Positions 1-7,450 of a stretch of 64,000 nt of DNA are shown one piece after another. The stretch is from JBGAPI01 sp044221335 (GTDB taxonomy: Bacteria; Pseudomonadota; Gammaproteobacteria; Xanthomonadales; Ahniellaceae), in NCBI GenBank assembly GCA_044221335.1, contig JBGAPI010000019.1:1-64000 (forward strand), in the 5' to 3' direction. The translations under genes and the position numbers were made by a program. Each line of letters begins with the position of its first letter. The stretch's first letter is position 1. The notes under the pieces are model-generated. The model saw nothing but the letters and a program-made list of their open reading frames with translations. It did not search any database and was not told the origin of the DNA.

Positions 1-144
1 CCAGCCACCCAGGCGGGAAATAGACTCGAACAGGGCCACAGTCGCCCTCCTACTACTAGCTGCCTCGACAACAGCAACCTAGCAGTGGCGGCTGTGCGCC
101 CGCTTTTTCGTCCCCGCAGATTGGCGAAGAACCTTTTTTCATGC

Positions 145-170
145 GCAGGAGCGGCGCGGGCCGCTCCTGC
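145..170. repeat. Short palindrome upstream of the vWA gene
   Basis: Two perfect 10-bp arms (GCAGGAGCGG and CCGCTCCTGC) surround a 6-nt loop, 67 bp before the vWA gene start. A T-run precedes it and no T-run follows it, so it does not look like a terminator for rightward transcripts. It resembles the other REP-like palindromes of this window. The rest of 1-236 shows no gene I can support. Confidence 0.5.
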
Positions 171-236
171 ATTTCGCGTAACCCCGTTCCAGCTGCCCTC
201 GCGTTGGATCGCTCACCCACCCCGAGGAGCGCTCCC

Positions 237-2168
237 ATGCAACGCCATCTCCTGTCCGCCGCCATCTCCGCCACGCTGGTCCTGCTGGCTTCCGCCTGTT
301 CGCAGCCGGCGAAGCAGGTCGCCGAGGAACCGTCGAAGACCGGCGGCGTCCGTCCGGCGACCGACCAGCCGGTGCGTTCGGTCGATGCCGTGAGCTCGAC
401 CACCACCTCGCAGAAGAAGGACGCGGACGAGCGCCGGCTCGACACCGGCCGCAGCGGCCACGACGACGCGCTCCGTGACAAGGAGGCCGGCCTGACCGCC
501 GGCAAGCCGGCCGGCGCCCCCGTCGCGGGCGAGAAGGCCAAGACCGAGGCCGACCGTTCACTGGCCCATGGAGCCCTCGGCGGCGACCGCAAGCAGGTGG
601 TGAACGAGATCACCGCGACGGCGCCGGCCACCCCGCCGGTCGTCTACCCGTCGACGACGGTCCCGAACGCGATGCCGAGCCTGCAGCCGCCGCCGCCTCC
701 GGCCGACGGCCGCTACCACGAGCCGGCCAACCGCGAGAACTACGCGGACCACAAGGACAACGCGGTGATGCTGACCGCCGAGACCCCGGTCTCGACCTTC
801 TCGATCGACGTCGACACCGGCAGCTACAGCAACGTGCGCCGCATGCTGAACCAGGGAGCGCTGCCGCCGTCCGACTCGGTGCGCGCCGAGGAGTTCATCA
901 ACTACTTCGACTACGGCTACACCCCGCCCGCCTCGACGAAGACTCCGTTCTCGGTCACCACCGAGATCGCCGCGGCCCCGTGGAATCGCGACCACCAGCT
1001 GCTGCTGGTCGGCATCAAGGGCTACGAGGTGCCGAAGACCGAGATCCCGGCCGCGAACCTGGTGTTCCTGATCGACACCTCGGGCTCGATGCAGTCTCCG
1101 GACAAGATCGAACTGCTGAAGTCCGCGTTCCGCCAGATGGTGCCGCAGCTGCGCCACCAGGATCACGTCTCGATCGTGGTCTACGCCGGCTCCGCTGGCC
1201 TGATCCTGCCACCGACGGCCGGCGACGACCACGAGGCGATCAACGGCGCGCTCGACAAGCTCACCGCCGGCGGCTCCACCAACGGCGCGGCCGGCATCGA
1301 GCTCGCCTACCAGATGGCGCAGAAGGCCTTCGTGCCGAACGGCGTGAACCGGGTGATCCTCGCCACCGACGGCGACTTCAACGTCGGTACCGTCAGCGTC
1401 GACGCGCTGAAGACGATGGTGGCCGAGCGCCGCAAGTCCGGCATCGCGCTGACCACCCTCGGCTTCGGCGAAGGCAACTACAACGACGAGATGGCCGAGC
1501 AGCTGGCGGACGTCGGCAACGGCAACCACTTCTACATCGACACGCTGAACGAAGGCCGCAAGGTGCTGATCGACGAGCTGGCCTCGACCATGCTGACGAT
1601 CGCCAAGGACGTGAAGATCCAGATCGAGTTCAACCCGAAGGTCGTCGCCGAGTACCGGCTCATCGGCTACGAGAACCGCATGCTGCGCCGCGAGGACTTC
1701 AACAACGACAAGATCGACGCGGGCGAGATCGGCGCCGGCCACAATGTCACCGCGATCTACGAGCTGACGATGGTCGGCTCCAAGGGCCAGCAGGTCGACC
1801 CGCTGCGCTACGGCGACAAGACCGCCGCGCGCGGTCCGGATGGGAAGGAGATGGGCTTCCTGCGCCTGCGCTACAAGCAGCCGGACCAGGACCAGAGCCA
1901 GCTGATCGAGAAGCCGCTGCTGACCAGCGAGATCCGAACCGAAGCGTCGCCGCGCCTCGCCTTCGCGGCTTCGGTCGCCGCCTATGCCGATCTGTTGCGC
2001 GGGGGCACCCACCTCGGCAGCTGGACCTACGGCGACGTTGCGAAGCTCGCTCGTGGCAGCGTGGGCGAGGATCGCTACGGCTACCGCCGCGAGATGGTGG
2101 ACCTGATCGCCAAGGCCGACCGGATCGCGCATCCGGGGGCGTCTGGGGTGCAGGTGAGCAGCAACTGA
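237..2168 (+). CDS. YfbK-like von Willebrand factor A lipoprotein
   Basis: Predicted 643-residue envelope lipoprotein. The chosen ATG gives a clean lipoprotein signal ending LASAC, with Cys21 as the lipidation site; a longer frame from 141 would bury this signal. A low-complexity charged and Pro-rich linker covers about residues 25-170. A conserved pre-vWA segment (SIDVDTGSYSNVRRML) follows, then a vWA domain at about 275-455 with the metal-binding DTSGSM motif near residue 280, and a C-terminal region typical of YfbK/DUF3520 proteins. vWA domains bind a metal ion and usually mediate protein-protein contacts; the partner is unknown. It stands alone, and the next gene, recR, is convergent. The family call is firm, the role is not. 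Confidence 0.88.
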   Translation: MQRHLLSAAISATLVLLASACSQPAKQVAEEPSKTGGVRPATDQPVRSVDAVSSTTTSQKKDADERRLDTGRSGHDDALRDKEAGLTAGKPAGAPVAGEKAKTEADRSLAHGALGGDRKQVVNEITATAPATPPVVYPSTTVPNAMPSLQPPPPPADGRYHEPANRENYADHKDNAVMLTAETPVSTFSIDVDTGSYSNVRRMLNQGALPPSDSVRAEEFINYFDYGYTPPASTKTPFSVTTEIAAAPWNRDHQLLLVGIKGYEVPKTEIPAANLVFLIDTSGSMQSPDKIELLKSAFRQMVPQLRHQDHVSIVVYAGSAGLILPPTAGDDHEAINGALDKLTAGGSTNGAAGIELAYQMAQKAFVPNGVNRVILATDGDFNVGTVSVDALKTMVAERRKSGIALTTLGFGEGNYNDEMAEQLADVGNGNHFYIDTLNEGRKVLIDELASTMLTIAKDVKIQIEFNPKVVAEYRLIGYENRMLRREDFNNDKIDAGEIGAGHNVTAIYELTMVGSKGQQVDPLRYGDKTAARGPDGKEMGFLRLRYKQPDQDQSQLIEKPLLTSEIRTEASPRLAFAASVAAYADLLRGGTHLGSWTYGDVAKLARGSVGEDRYGYRREMVDLIAKADRIAHPGASGVQVSSN

Positions 2169-2265
2169 GACCGGGCTCGGCTTCGGATGGAGGGCGGTGC
2201 GTCGGGACGGCGCATCGCCCTTCTTCGCTTGTCGATGAGCGTCGGCGGTTTGAAGTCGCGCGCAC

Positions 2266-2300
2266 CTTGTGGGGCGGGGCTTCAGCCCCGATGCGGGGAT
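2266..2300. repeat. REP-like palindrome, GGGGCTTCAGCCCC type
   Basis: A hairpin with arms GGGGC and GCCCC around TTCA, preceded by TTGTGGG. The same theme (TGTGGGAG followed by a CTTCAGYCCCGATGG-type core) recurs at 23317-23371 and twice in inverted orientation at 30332-30458, so it is a dispersed family. It lies between the convergent vWA and recR genes. Confidence 0.55.
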
Positions 2301-2367
2301 TTCGGACCCGTGCCCGCGGTCTGCGAGTTCGCCTCTCCGGTGCATTGGCGCTCGCAGCATTACCGAC

Positions 2368-2391
2368 GGGTGCGTCCGAGACGCACCCTAC
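2368..2391 (-). repeat. GTAG-headed REP at the recR stop codon
   Basis: Read on the minus strand it starts GTAG and continues as a palindrome with perfect 9-bp arms (GGGTGCGTC and GACGCACCC) around a 3-nt loop. The TAG of the head is the recR stop codon. GTAG-headed palindromes are the class associated with RAYT (TnpA-REP) transposases, and include SMAG repeats of Stenotrophomonas. It may also act as a 3'-end stabiliser for the dnaX-ybaB-recR message. Confidence 0.7.
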
Positions 2392-2987
2392 AGCGCCTGG
2401 CGGCTCCCGAACGCGTGCGCCAGCGTGCCGCGATCGACGAATTCCAGTTCACCCCCCAGCGGAACGCCGTGGGCCAGGCGCGTGACCTTCACGTCGCTGC
2501 CGCGGGCGAGATCGGCGAGGTAGTGCGCGGTGGCCTCGCCCTCGACGGTCGGATTGGTCGCGACGATCAGCTCCCGCACCTCGCCTTCGGACAGGCGGCG
2601 CGACAGCAGGTCGAGGCCGAGTTCGTTCGGCCCCAGGCCATCGATCGGCGACAGCCGGCCGTGCAGCACGAAATACTGGCCGCGGTAGCCGGTCGCGTGC
2701 TCGAGCGCGATCTGGTCGACCGGCGTCTCGACGACGCACAGCAGGCTGGCGTCGCGGCCGCTGCCGGAACACAGCGGACACAGCTCGGTCTCCGACAGCG
2801 TGCGGCAACGCTTGCAGTTGCCGATCCGCTCGATCGCAGCGACCAGTCGGTCGGCAAGCCGCCGGCCGCCGTCGCGATTGCGCTCCAGCAGATGCAGCGC
2901 CATGCGCTGCGCTGTCTTCGCGCCGACACCGGGCAGGCAGCGCAGCGCCTCGATCAGCTCGTTGAGCAGCGGAGATGCCGTGGTCAC
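2388..2987 (-). CDS. recR: Recombination mediator RecR
   Basis: RecR works with RecF and RecO to load RecA at single-strand gaps. The 199-residue product has the usual length and order: helix-hairpin-helix segment (LRCLPGVGAKTAQRMA), a four-cysteine zinc finger (CKRC...CPLC), then a Toprim domain (LLCVVETPVD onwards) with the C-terminal NPTVEGEATAHYL region. The start is set at a GTG, giving VTTASPLLNELIEAL; no ATG lies near and a longer frame would run into ybaB. It begins 7 nt after the ybaB stop, so its ribosome binding site lies within the end of ybaB and translation is probably coupled. It is the last gene of dnaX-ybaB-recR. Confidence 0.97.
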   Translation of the reverse strand: MTTASPLLNELIEALRCLPGVGAKTAQRMALHLLERNRDGGRRLADRLVAAIERIGNCKRCRTLSETELCPLCSGSGRDASLLCVVETPVDQIALEHATGYRGQYFVLHGRLSPIDGLGPNELGLDLLSRRLSEGEVRELIVATNPTVEGEATAHYLADLARGSDVKVTRLAHGVPLGGELEFVDRGTLAHAFGSRQAL

Positions 2988-2994
2988 GGCGCGA

Positions 2995-3315
2995 TCAGAA
3001 GGGCAGCTTGAAACCAGGGGGCAGCGACATGCCGCCGGAGACTTCGGCCATGTGCCGCTGGCTGACTTCGGCGAGCTTGTTCGCCGCGTCGTTGATCGCC
3101 GCGGCGACCAGGTCCTCGAGCATCTCGACATCGCCGGTGAGGCTCGGGTCGATCTTGACCTTGCGCGCCTCGTGGCGACCGTTCAGCGTCACGCTGACCA
3201 TGCCGCCGCCGGACTGGCCGGTCACTTCGAGCGCGGCGATCTGCTCCTGCGCCCGCTTCAGGTTTTCCTGCATCTTCTGCGCCTGCTGCATCAGGGCGCC
3301 GATCTGGCCACGCAT
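2995..3315 (-). CDS. ybaB: YbaB/EbfC nucleoid-associated protein
   Basis: Small DNA-binding, nucleoid-associated protein of 106 residues, the usual family size. The N-terminal helix (MRGQIGALMQQAQKMQENLK) and the central sheet with VTGQSGGGMVSVTLNG are typical of YbaB/EbfC. Members bind DNA as dimers and affect expression and nucleoid structure. It sits 45 bp after dnaX and 7 bp before recR, the conserved dnaX-ybaB-recR order, and is presumably co-transcribed with both. Confidence 0.96.
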   Translation of the reverse strand: MRGQIGALMQQAQKMQENLKRAQEQIAALEVTGQSGGGMVSVTLNGRHEARKVKIDPSLTGDVEMLEDLVAAAINDAANKLAEVSQRHMAEVSGGMSLPPGFKLPF

Positions 3316-3360
3316 GCTTGTGCTCCGGAATCGATGACGGTGGGGGAAAGCGGGAACGCG

Positions 3361-5067
3361 TCAGCGTGCCCGCGTGCTGTTCGGGACGATCCGCGCGTCG
3401 AAGGTCTCGACCAGCGAGCGCACGATCGGGTCGGCGGCGACCGCGCGCTCGGCCTCGGACTGCCGCGACTCGGCGTCGGCGCGAAGGCGCGCGGACCAGG
3501 TGAGCGTCGCCGCGGCGGAGGTCTCGAGCTTGATCTTCAAGGCCGCGCCGAGTGAGGGTCGCAGGGCATCGGCGAGCTGGCGACTCAGGACTTCGCTGTG
3601 CAGGTGACCGAGTTCGGGCTTGAGTGCGAGCCTCAGTTCCTGGTTCTGGAAACCGAGCAGCGCCGCGTTGCTGGCAAGCTCGCGCGCAAGCCCCCGGAGC
3701 GACAGGCCGCCGACGAGGTCAAGCCAGGCATCGCTGCCGAGTGTCGACGTCGCCGCGACCGGCTCGACCTCGGAAGGCAGCTGCACTGGCGTGACGGCCG
3801 GCGCGGCGGCGACCGCCGGCAGCGCGACCGGACGTTCCGCCGACGGTCGGGTATCGGGGACGGCACGCAGCATCACCGGCGTGGCATCGGACTGTGCACG
3901 TGGCGCCGGGCGCGACGGCGCTGCGGGTGCGCCGCGGCCGGCGGCCGCCGACGCAGCCCCCGCCCCCGCGCCACCGGCCGAGGTCGCCGGGCCGTCGTCG
4001 GGCCGGAAGGCCAGCATCCGGAGCAGGCACATCTCGAAGCCGATCCGCGGATTCGGCGCGAGGCCGAGATCGCGGCGGCCATGGATCGCCATCTGGTACA
4101 GCACCTGGGTCTCTTCCGCCGCGATCCGCGCCGCGAGCCCGACCACCCGGGGTTCGGCCTCGCCGACCTCGGGTACCAGCTGCGCGACCTGCACGCGATG
4201 CAGCTGGACGGCGAGCTCGTCGAGCACCGCGCCGAAGTCCGGAGCGAACGACACGACCGCCTCGATGCTTCGAGCCAGGGCGGGCGCGTCCCCGGACACG
4301 ATCGCATCCAGGAGGTCCAGCACCGGGCCGCGATCGACCGTGCCGAGCATCGACTGCACGTCGTCGGTGCGCAGCTGTCCGCCGCCGAAGGCGATCGCCT
4401 GGTCGAGCAGCGACAGCGCATCGCGCAGCGAACCGTTGCCGCCGCGCGCGATCTGACGCACGGCGTCGGGCTCGGCGCTGATCGCCTCGGCGGCGAGGAT
4501 GCGGCCGAGCTGGCCGTCGATCTGCTCGTCGGACAGGCGGCGCAGGTTGAACTGCAGGCAGCGCGACAGCACGGTGATCGGCAACTTCTGCGGATCGGTG
4601 GTCGCGAGCAGGAACTTCACGTGGCCGGGCGGCTCCTCCAGCGTCTTCAGCAGCGCGTTGAAGGCGTTCTTGGAGAGCATGTGGACTTCGTCGATCAGGT
4701 ACACCTTGTAGCGGCCGCGCACCGGCATGTACTGCGCGTTCTCGATCAGCTCGCGCACGTCGTCGACGCCGGTGTTGCTGGCGGCGTCGATCTCGACCAG
4801 GTCGAGGAAGCGACCGGCATCGACATCGCGGCAGACCCCGCACTCGCCGCAGGGCTCGGCGCCGACGCCGCGCTCGCAGTTCAGCGACTTCGCGAAGATC
4901 CGCGCGATCGTGGTCTTGCCGACACCGCGGGTGCCGGTGAACAGGAAGGCGTGGTGGATACGGCCGCTGTCCAGCGCATGCGACAGCGCGCGTACCACAT
5001 GCTCTTGCCCCACCAGTTCGGCGAAGCGCTTCGGGCGCCACTTGCGGGCGAGGACCTGGTAGCTCAT
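3361..5067 (-). CDS. dnaX: DNA polymerase III subunit gamma/tau
   Basis: Clamp-loader ATPase of the replicative polymerase, 568 residues. The start at MSYQVLARKWRPKRF matches the family; an upstream extension is not conserved-looking. Visible features: Walker A (GTRGVGKTT), a zinc module (CERGVGAEPCGECGVC), Walker B (YLIDEVHML), a sensor/arginine-finger region (LSRCLQF), then a domain III and an Ala/Pro-rich linker at about residues 365-435 leading to a C-terminal tau-type domain that contacts the polymerase. I saw no obvious A-rich slippery site for a programmed gamma frameshift. It heads the dnaX-ybaB-recR operon; holB, another clamp-loader subunit, lies near the far end of the window. Confidence 0.97.
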   Translation of the reverse strand: MSYQVLARKWRPKRFAELVGQEHVVRALSHALDSGRIHHAFLFTGTRGVGKTTIARIFAKSLNCERGVGAEPCGECGVCRDVDAGRFLDLVEIDAASNTGVDDVRELIENAQYMPVRGRYKVYLIDEVHMLSKNAFNALLKTLEEPPGHVKFLLATTDPQKLPITVLSRCLQFNLRRLSDEQIDGQLGRILAAEAISAEPDAVRQIARGGNGSLRDALSLLDQAIAFGGGQLRTDDVQSMLGTVDRGPVLDLLDAIVSGDAPALARSIEAVVSFAPDFGAVLDELAVQLHRVQVAQLVPEVGEAEPRVVGLAARIAAEETQVLYQMAIHGRRDLGLAPNPRIGFEMCLLRMLAFRPDDGPATSAGGAGAGAASAAAGRGAPAAPSRPAPRAQSDATPVMLRAVPDTRPSAERPVALPAVAAAPAVTPVQLPSEVEPVAATSTLGSDAWLDLVGGLSLRGLARELASNAALLGFQNQELRLALKPELGHLHSEVLSRQLADALRPSLGAALKIKLETSAAATLTWSARLRADAESRQSEAERAVAADPIVRSLVETFDARIVPNSTRAR

Positions 5068-5096
5068 GGGAGGACCGACGGGGACGAACGCGCATT

Positions 5097-5118
5097 GTAG
5101 GGCGGGTCGCCACCCGCC
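5097..5118 (+). repeat. GTAG-headed REP upstream of dnaX
   Basis: GTAG followed by GGCGGGT, a CGCC-containing loop, and ACCCGCC (7-bp arms). It lies 30 bp upstream of the dnaX start, in the gap to the neighbouring membrane-protein gene. The same unit type occurs at 14031-14051 and, less perfectly, at 23850-23872. Confidence 0.65.
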
Positions 5119-5166
5119 GGCGCGGCGCCTGCACACGCGCCGATGCCGGGCATCGCCGCGCGAGCG

Positions 5167-5604
5167 TTATCCCGCCTGCCGGCGCGCACGCGACACCTCG
5201 TCCCCGCACGCCACCGGAGCCGCCAGTGCAGCCACCAGCCGCGACCACCGCCTGGCCACGAACTGGACGATCACCACCACCGCGAGCAACTCCAGCGCGA
5301 GGCTCAGCACCAGCAACGGCCGATCATCGACCATGATCTCGTGCAGCCACGGCGGCTCGATATCGATGTTCCAGACGACGGCGGCCAGGCCCACGACGAT
5401 CCAGTACGACAGGGCCACGACCGTCTCTGCCAGGCCGACGAGGGCCAACGCCGAGCTGGTCGCCACTACCGCGAGCACCCATGGCAGTGCAGTGATGGAG
5501 TTGCGCCGCCCGGCCTGCCAGCGCGCGAACAACAGCAGCACCGCGACGGAAAACTGGAGTCGCGTCGCCGGCTCCAGCAGGTCAAACCAGGGGAAATCAC
5601 GCAT
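5167..5604 (-). CDS. Small integral membrane protein, coupled to its upstream neighbour
   Basis: A 145-residue protein that I do not recognise. Hydrophobic segments are visible at about residues 17-30, 38-60, 64-80 and 104-125, so it is probably a four-helix inner-membrane protein. The start at MRDFPWFDLLEP is chosen because its ATG lies inside the last codons of the upstream gene: the two frames overlap by 8 nt, which implies translational coupling. The longer start is not supported. The pair may form a two-component membrane complex; no function can be assigned from the sequence. Confidence 0.7.
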   Translation of the reverse strand: MRDFPWFDLLEPATRLQFSVAVLLLFARWQAGRRNSITALPWVLAVVATSSALALVGLAETVVALSYWIVVGLAAVVWNIDIEPPWLHEIMVDDRPLLVLSLALELLAVVVIVQFVARRWSRLVAALAAPVACGDEVSRARRQAG

Positions 5605-6034
5605 CGTCCGCCTCCCAGGCCGACAGCAGGGACGGCCATCGATCCGCAAGGAATCGCGCGCAGCGCAGGCCGAGAACCCACGGCAGGATCGCGACGAACA
5701 GGGAGGGAACGGCGGCGATCACGATGAGGCCCGCCGCGCTTCCCCGCTGCTGATGCAGAAAGGCATCCTTGACGGCGGTCGCCAGACCCGCGACACAGGG
5801 GCCGAACACGAGCGCGTCCACCAGCGCGGTGGCGCCAAACGCGAGCGTCAGCGTCACGCCGATGAAGACCCAAGGTCGGGCGAGTCGACGTCTCCGGGAG
5901 ATGACAGCGACGGTCGCCGCCGGAGCCAGGAACAGCAGGATGGGCAACACCCACGCCACAACGACCGTGGCGAACCACCACCAGCTGAAGACGAACTCGG
6001 TCGCCGCTACGGTCCAATCGGAACTGCCGCTCAT
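5597..6034 (-). CDS. Small integral membrane protein, first gene of a coupled pair
   Basis: A 145-residue unrecognised membrane protein. The start at MSGSSDWTVAATEF is preferred to an upstream in-frame codon 30 nt earlier. A Trp-rich first segment (FSWWWFATVVVAWVLPILLF), a second segment near residues 52-75 and a third near residues 98-125 suggest three or four transmembrane helices. It ends within the start of the next gene (8-nt overlap), and both products have the same length, 145 residues. Upstream lies a GDT1-family exporter in the same orientation across a 157-bp gap. Function unknown. Confidence 0.68.
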   Translation of the reverse strand: MSGSSDWTVAATEFVFSWWWFATVVVAWVLPILLFLAPAATVAVISRRRRLARPWVFIGVTLTLAFGATALVDALVFGPCVAGLATAVKDAFLHQQRGSAAGLIVIAAVPSLFVAILPWVLGLRCARFLADRWPSLLSAWEADDA

Positions 6035-6191
6035 CAGCGCACCCTCGTCACGCCCGGAAGCCAAATGTGCATGGCGGACGACGAATTCAAGTCATGCTCG
6101 CCGGACGGAATCCTGGAACCATTCTGACGAACGATCCCGGTTCCCGTCACACGATGCCGGGTTGCGCCCCGCGAGCGCCGCGCCGCCCAGC

Positions 6192-6770
6192 CTACGCCCC
6201 GAGCAGATCCGATCCGACGCCCATCAGGGTCAACACGCCCAGCATCGCGAAGATCACCGCAGCGACGCCGTGCACGACCTTCACCGGGATTTTCCCGGCG
6301 AGCCGGTCGCCGATGATCACCGCCGGCACGTTGGCGATCATCATGCCGACCGTGGTGCCGGCGACGACCTGCCACAGCGAATCGAAGCGGGCGGCGAGCG
6401 CCACGGTCGCGATCTGGGTCTTGTCGCCCATCTCGGCGAGGAAGAAGGCGACGACGGTGGTGACGAACACGCCGGCCTTGGCGAGCTTGGCATCCCCCTC
6501 GTCGAACTTGTCCGGGATCAGCGTCCAGATCGCCATGCCGATGAAGGACAGGCCGAGTACCCAGCGCATCGTCGTCGGTCCGACCGCGTGACTGAGCCAG
6601 GCACCGATCGCACCGGCGGCGGCATGGTTGACCAGCGTCGCCACCAGGATGCCGGCGATGATCGGCCAGGGCCGACGGAATTTCGCGGCCAGGATGAAGG
6701 CCAGCAGTTGGGTCTTGTCGCCGATCTCGGCGGCTGCCACCACACCCGTGGCGATCAGGAAGGCTTGCAT
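6192..6770 (-). CDS. GDT1/TMEM165 (UPF0016) family cation exporter
   Basis: 192-residue inner-membrane protein of the GDT1/TMEM165 family, whose bacterial members are mainly linked to Mn(II) export. The family signature E-x-G-D-K-T occurs twice, once in each half: AAEIGDKTQLLAF near the N-terminus and AEMGDKTQIATVALAARF in the middle. This is the internal duplication expected of the fold. About six transmembrane segments are visible. In related bacteria such genes are often controlled by a manganese (yybP-ykoY) riboswitch. I looked at the 195 bp upstream and could not recognise one. Substrate assignment to manganese rests on family knowledge only. Confidence 0.88.
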   Translation of the reverse strand: MQAFLIATGVVAAAEIGDKTQLLAFILAAKFRRPWPIIAGILVATLVNHAAAGAIGAWLSHAVGPTTMRWVLGLSFIGMAIWTLIPDKFDEGDAKLAKAGVFVTTVVAFFLAEMGDKTQIATVALAARFDSLWQVVAGTTVGMMIANVPAVIIGDRLAGKIPVKVVHGVAAVIFAMLGVLTLMGVGSDLLGA

Positions 6771-6865
6771 CGCACGACTCTGGGGAAGCGAAGCCTGCCA
6801 TCATCACCGGGAACGGATGACGGCGCCAGCACCGCGGGGTGAAACTCCATCAAGCCGCCGCGGTG

Positions 6866-6930
6866 CCGTGGAGCGGCACCTGGGCCGCTCGTGCCGAACA
6901 GCGAGAGCAGCGGGCCGGGGCCCGCTCTAC
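6866..6930 (-). repeat. Composite repeat: GTGGAGCGGCACC module plus GTAG-headed REP
   Basis: One module reads GTGGAGCGGCACCTGGGCCG. About 25 bp later there is a palindrome AGCGGGCC/GGCCCGCT closing with CTAC, which is GTAG on the minus strand. An inverted copy of the whole composite, with both modules in the same relative order, lies at 51038-51107. It sits just 3' of the SRP RNA gene, where the hairpin could contribute to 3'-end formation, although no T-run follows. Confidence 0.6.
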
Positions 6931-6965
6931 CGTCGATGGGCGGCGCGGACGATGGACAACGAGGC

Positions 6966-7076
6966 GGCGACCTCCGCCGGTCTGCCCCCGGCACCCGCAT
7001 CAGTGACTACCGTTGCTCCCTTCCGGGCCTGGCGGGGTTTGCCACCTATCGTCGCGGGGAACCGACGGAGGTCACC
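6966..7076 (-). ncRNA. ffs: 4.5S RNA, signal recognition particle RNA
   Basis: Read on the minus strand the apical domain contains the diagnostic CAGGCCCGGAAGGGAGCAACGG segment region (the GGAAGG-type loop and the symmetrical internal loop bound by Ffh). The ends pair through an 11-bp helix (GGTGACCTCCG with CGGAGGTCGCC, one G-U), giving a 111-nt hairpin of normal size for the small bacterial SRP RNA. It directs ribosomes making membrane proteins to FtsY and SecYEG. It lies 64 nt downstream of tRNA-Ser(GGA) and is probably transcribed with it. Confidence 0.93.
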
Positions 7077-7140
7077 ATTGAACGTGCGATGTCGGATCCA
7101 TCGCGACCGATACCCGCTTCGCGGACTTCGGAATTGAAAC

Positions 7141-7234
7141 TGGCGGAGAGAGAGGGATTCGAACCCTCGGTACAGGTTTGAGCCCGTACACACACTTTCC
7201 AGGCGTGCTCCTTAAACCACTCGGACACCTCTCC
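7141..7234 (-). tRNA. tRNA-Ser(GGA)
   Basis: 94 nt including an encoded CCA. The 7-bp acceptor stem starts GGAGAGG and the loop reads CTGGAAA, giving anticodon GGA (codons UCC and UCU). A long variable arm and the GGTTCGAATCC T-arm are as expected for a class II serine tRNA. A near-consensus promoter lies upstream, and the SRP RNA gene follows 64 nt later. Confidence 0.97.
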
Positions 7235-7273
7235 GGGAGCCCCGCGACCACATCCTGCGCCACGGGGCCGCCC

Positions 7274-7302
7274 ACTTTACCCGAGACGCCCTGGCCCCTC
7301 AA
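7274..7302 (-). promoter_or_regulatory. Sigma-70-type promoter for tRNA-Ser(GGA) and the SRP RNA
   Basis: On the minus strand: -35 TTGAGG (7302-7297), a 17-bp spacer, and -10 TAAAGT (7279-7274). Transcription would start about 33 nt before the tRNA 5' end. Orientation, spacing and position all fit. Confidence 0.65.
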
Positions 7303-7450
7303 GCCACCTGAGCGGAGTGCCATCGCCCGTGGTCGTCGAGCCGCAGTGAAAGGTTCCCGGCCGCAGCCGGTCTGCTCGCCCCGCCACGATCGCCTTCGAC
7401 GCGATCACGGAAGAACGCGACACCCGCACTTCTCGACTGGGGACTCCGAC

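Noticed and set aside
145..170. Terminator for an upstream gene
   Set aside because: A hairpin is present but there is no T-run on the exit side of either strand; it looks like a REP-type palindrome.
558..2360. Long open frame antisense to the vWA gene
   Set aside because: High-GC third positions open the opposite strand. The translation is Arg/Gly/Val-rich low-complexity with no motif, while the plus-strand protein has a lipobox and vWA motif.
3361..5067. Programmed frameshift site for the gamma form of DnaX
   Set aside because: No A-rich slippery heptamer with downstream hairpin was seen; gamma could not be supported.
6771..6965. Manganese (yybP-ykoY) riboswitch upstream of the GDT1-family gene
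   Set aside because: Expected from the family, but I could not recognise its conserved loops. A covariance-model search would decide.
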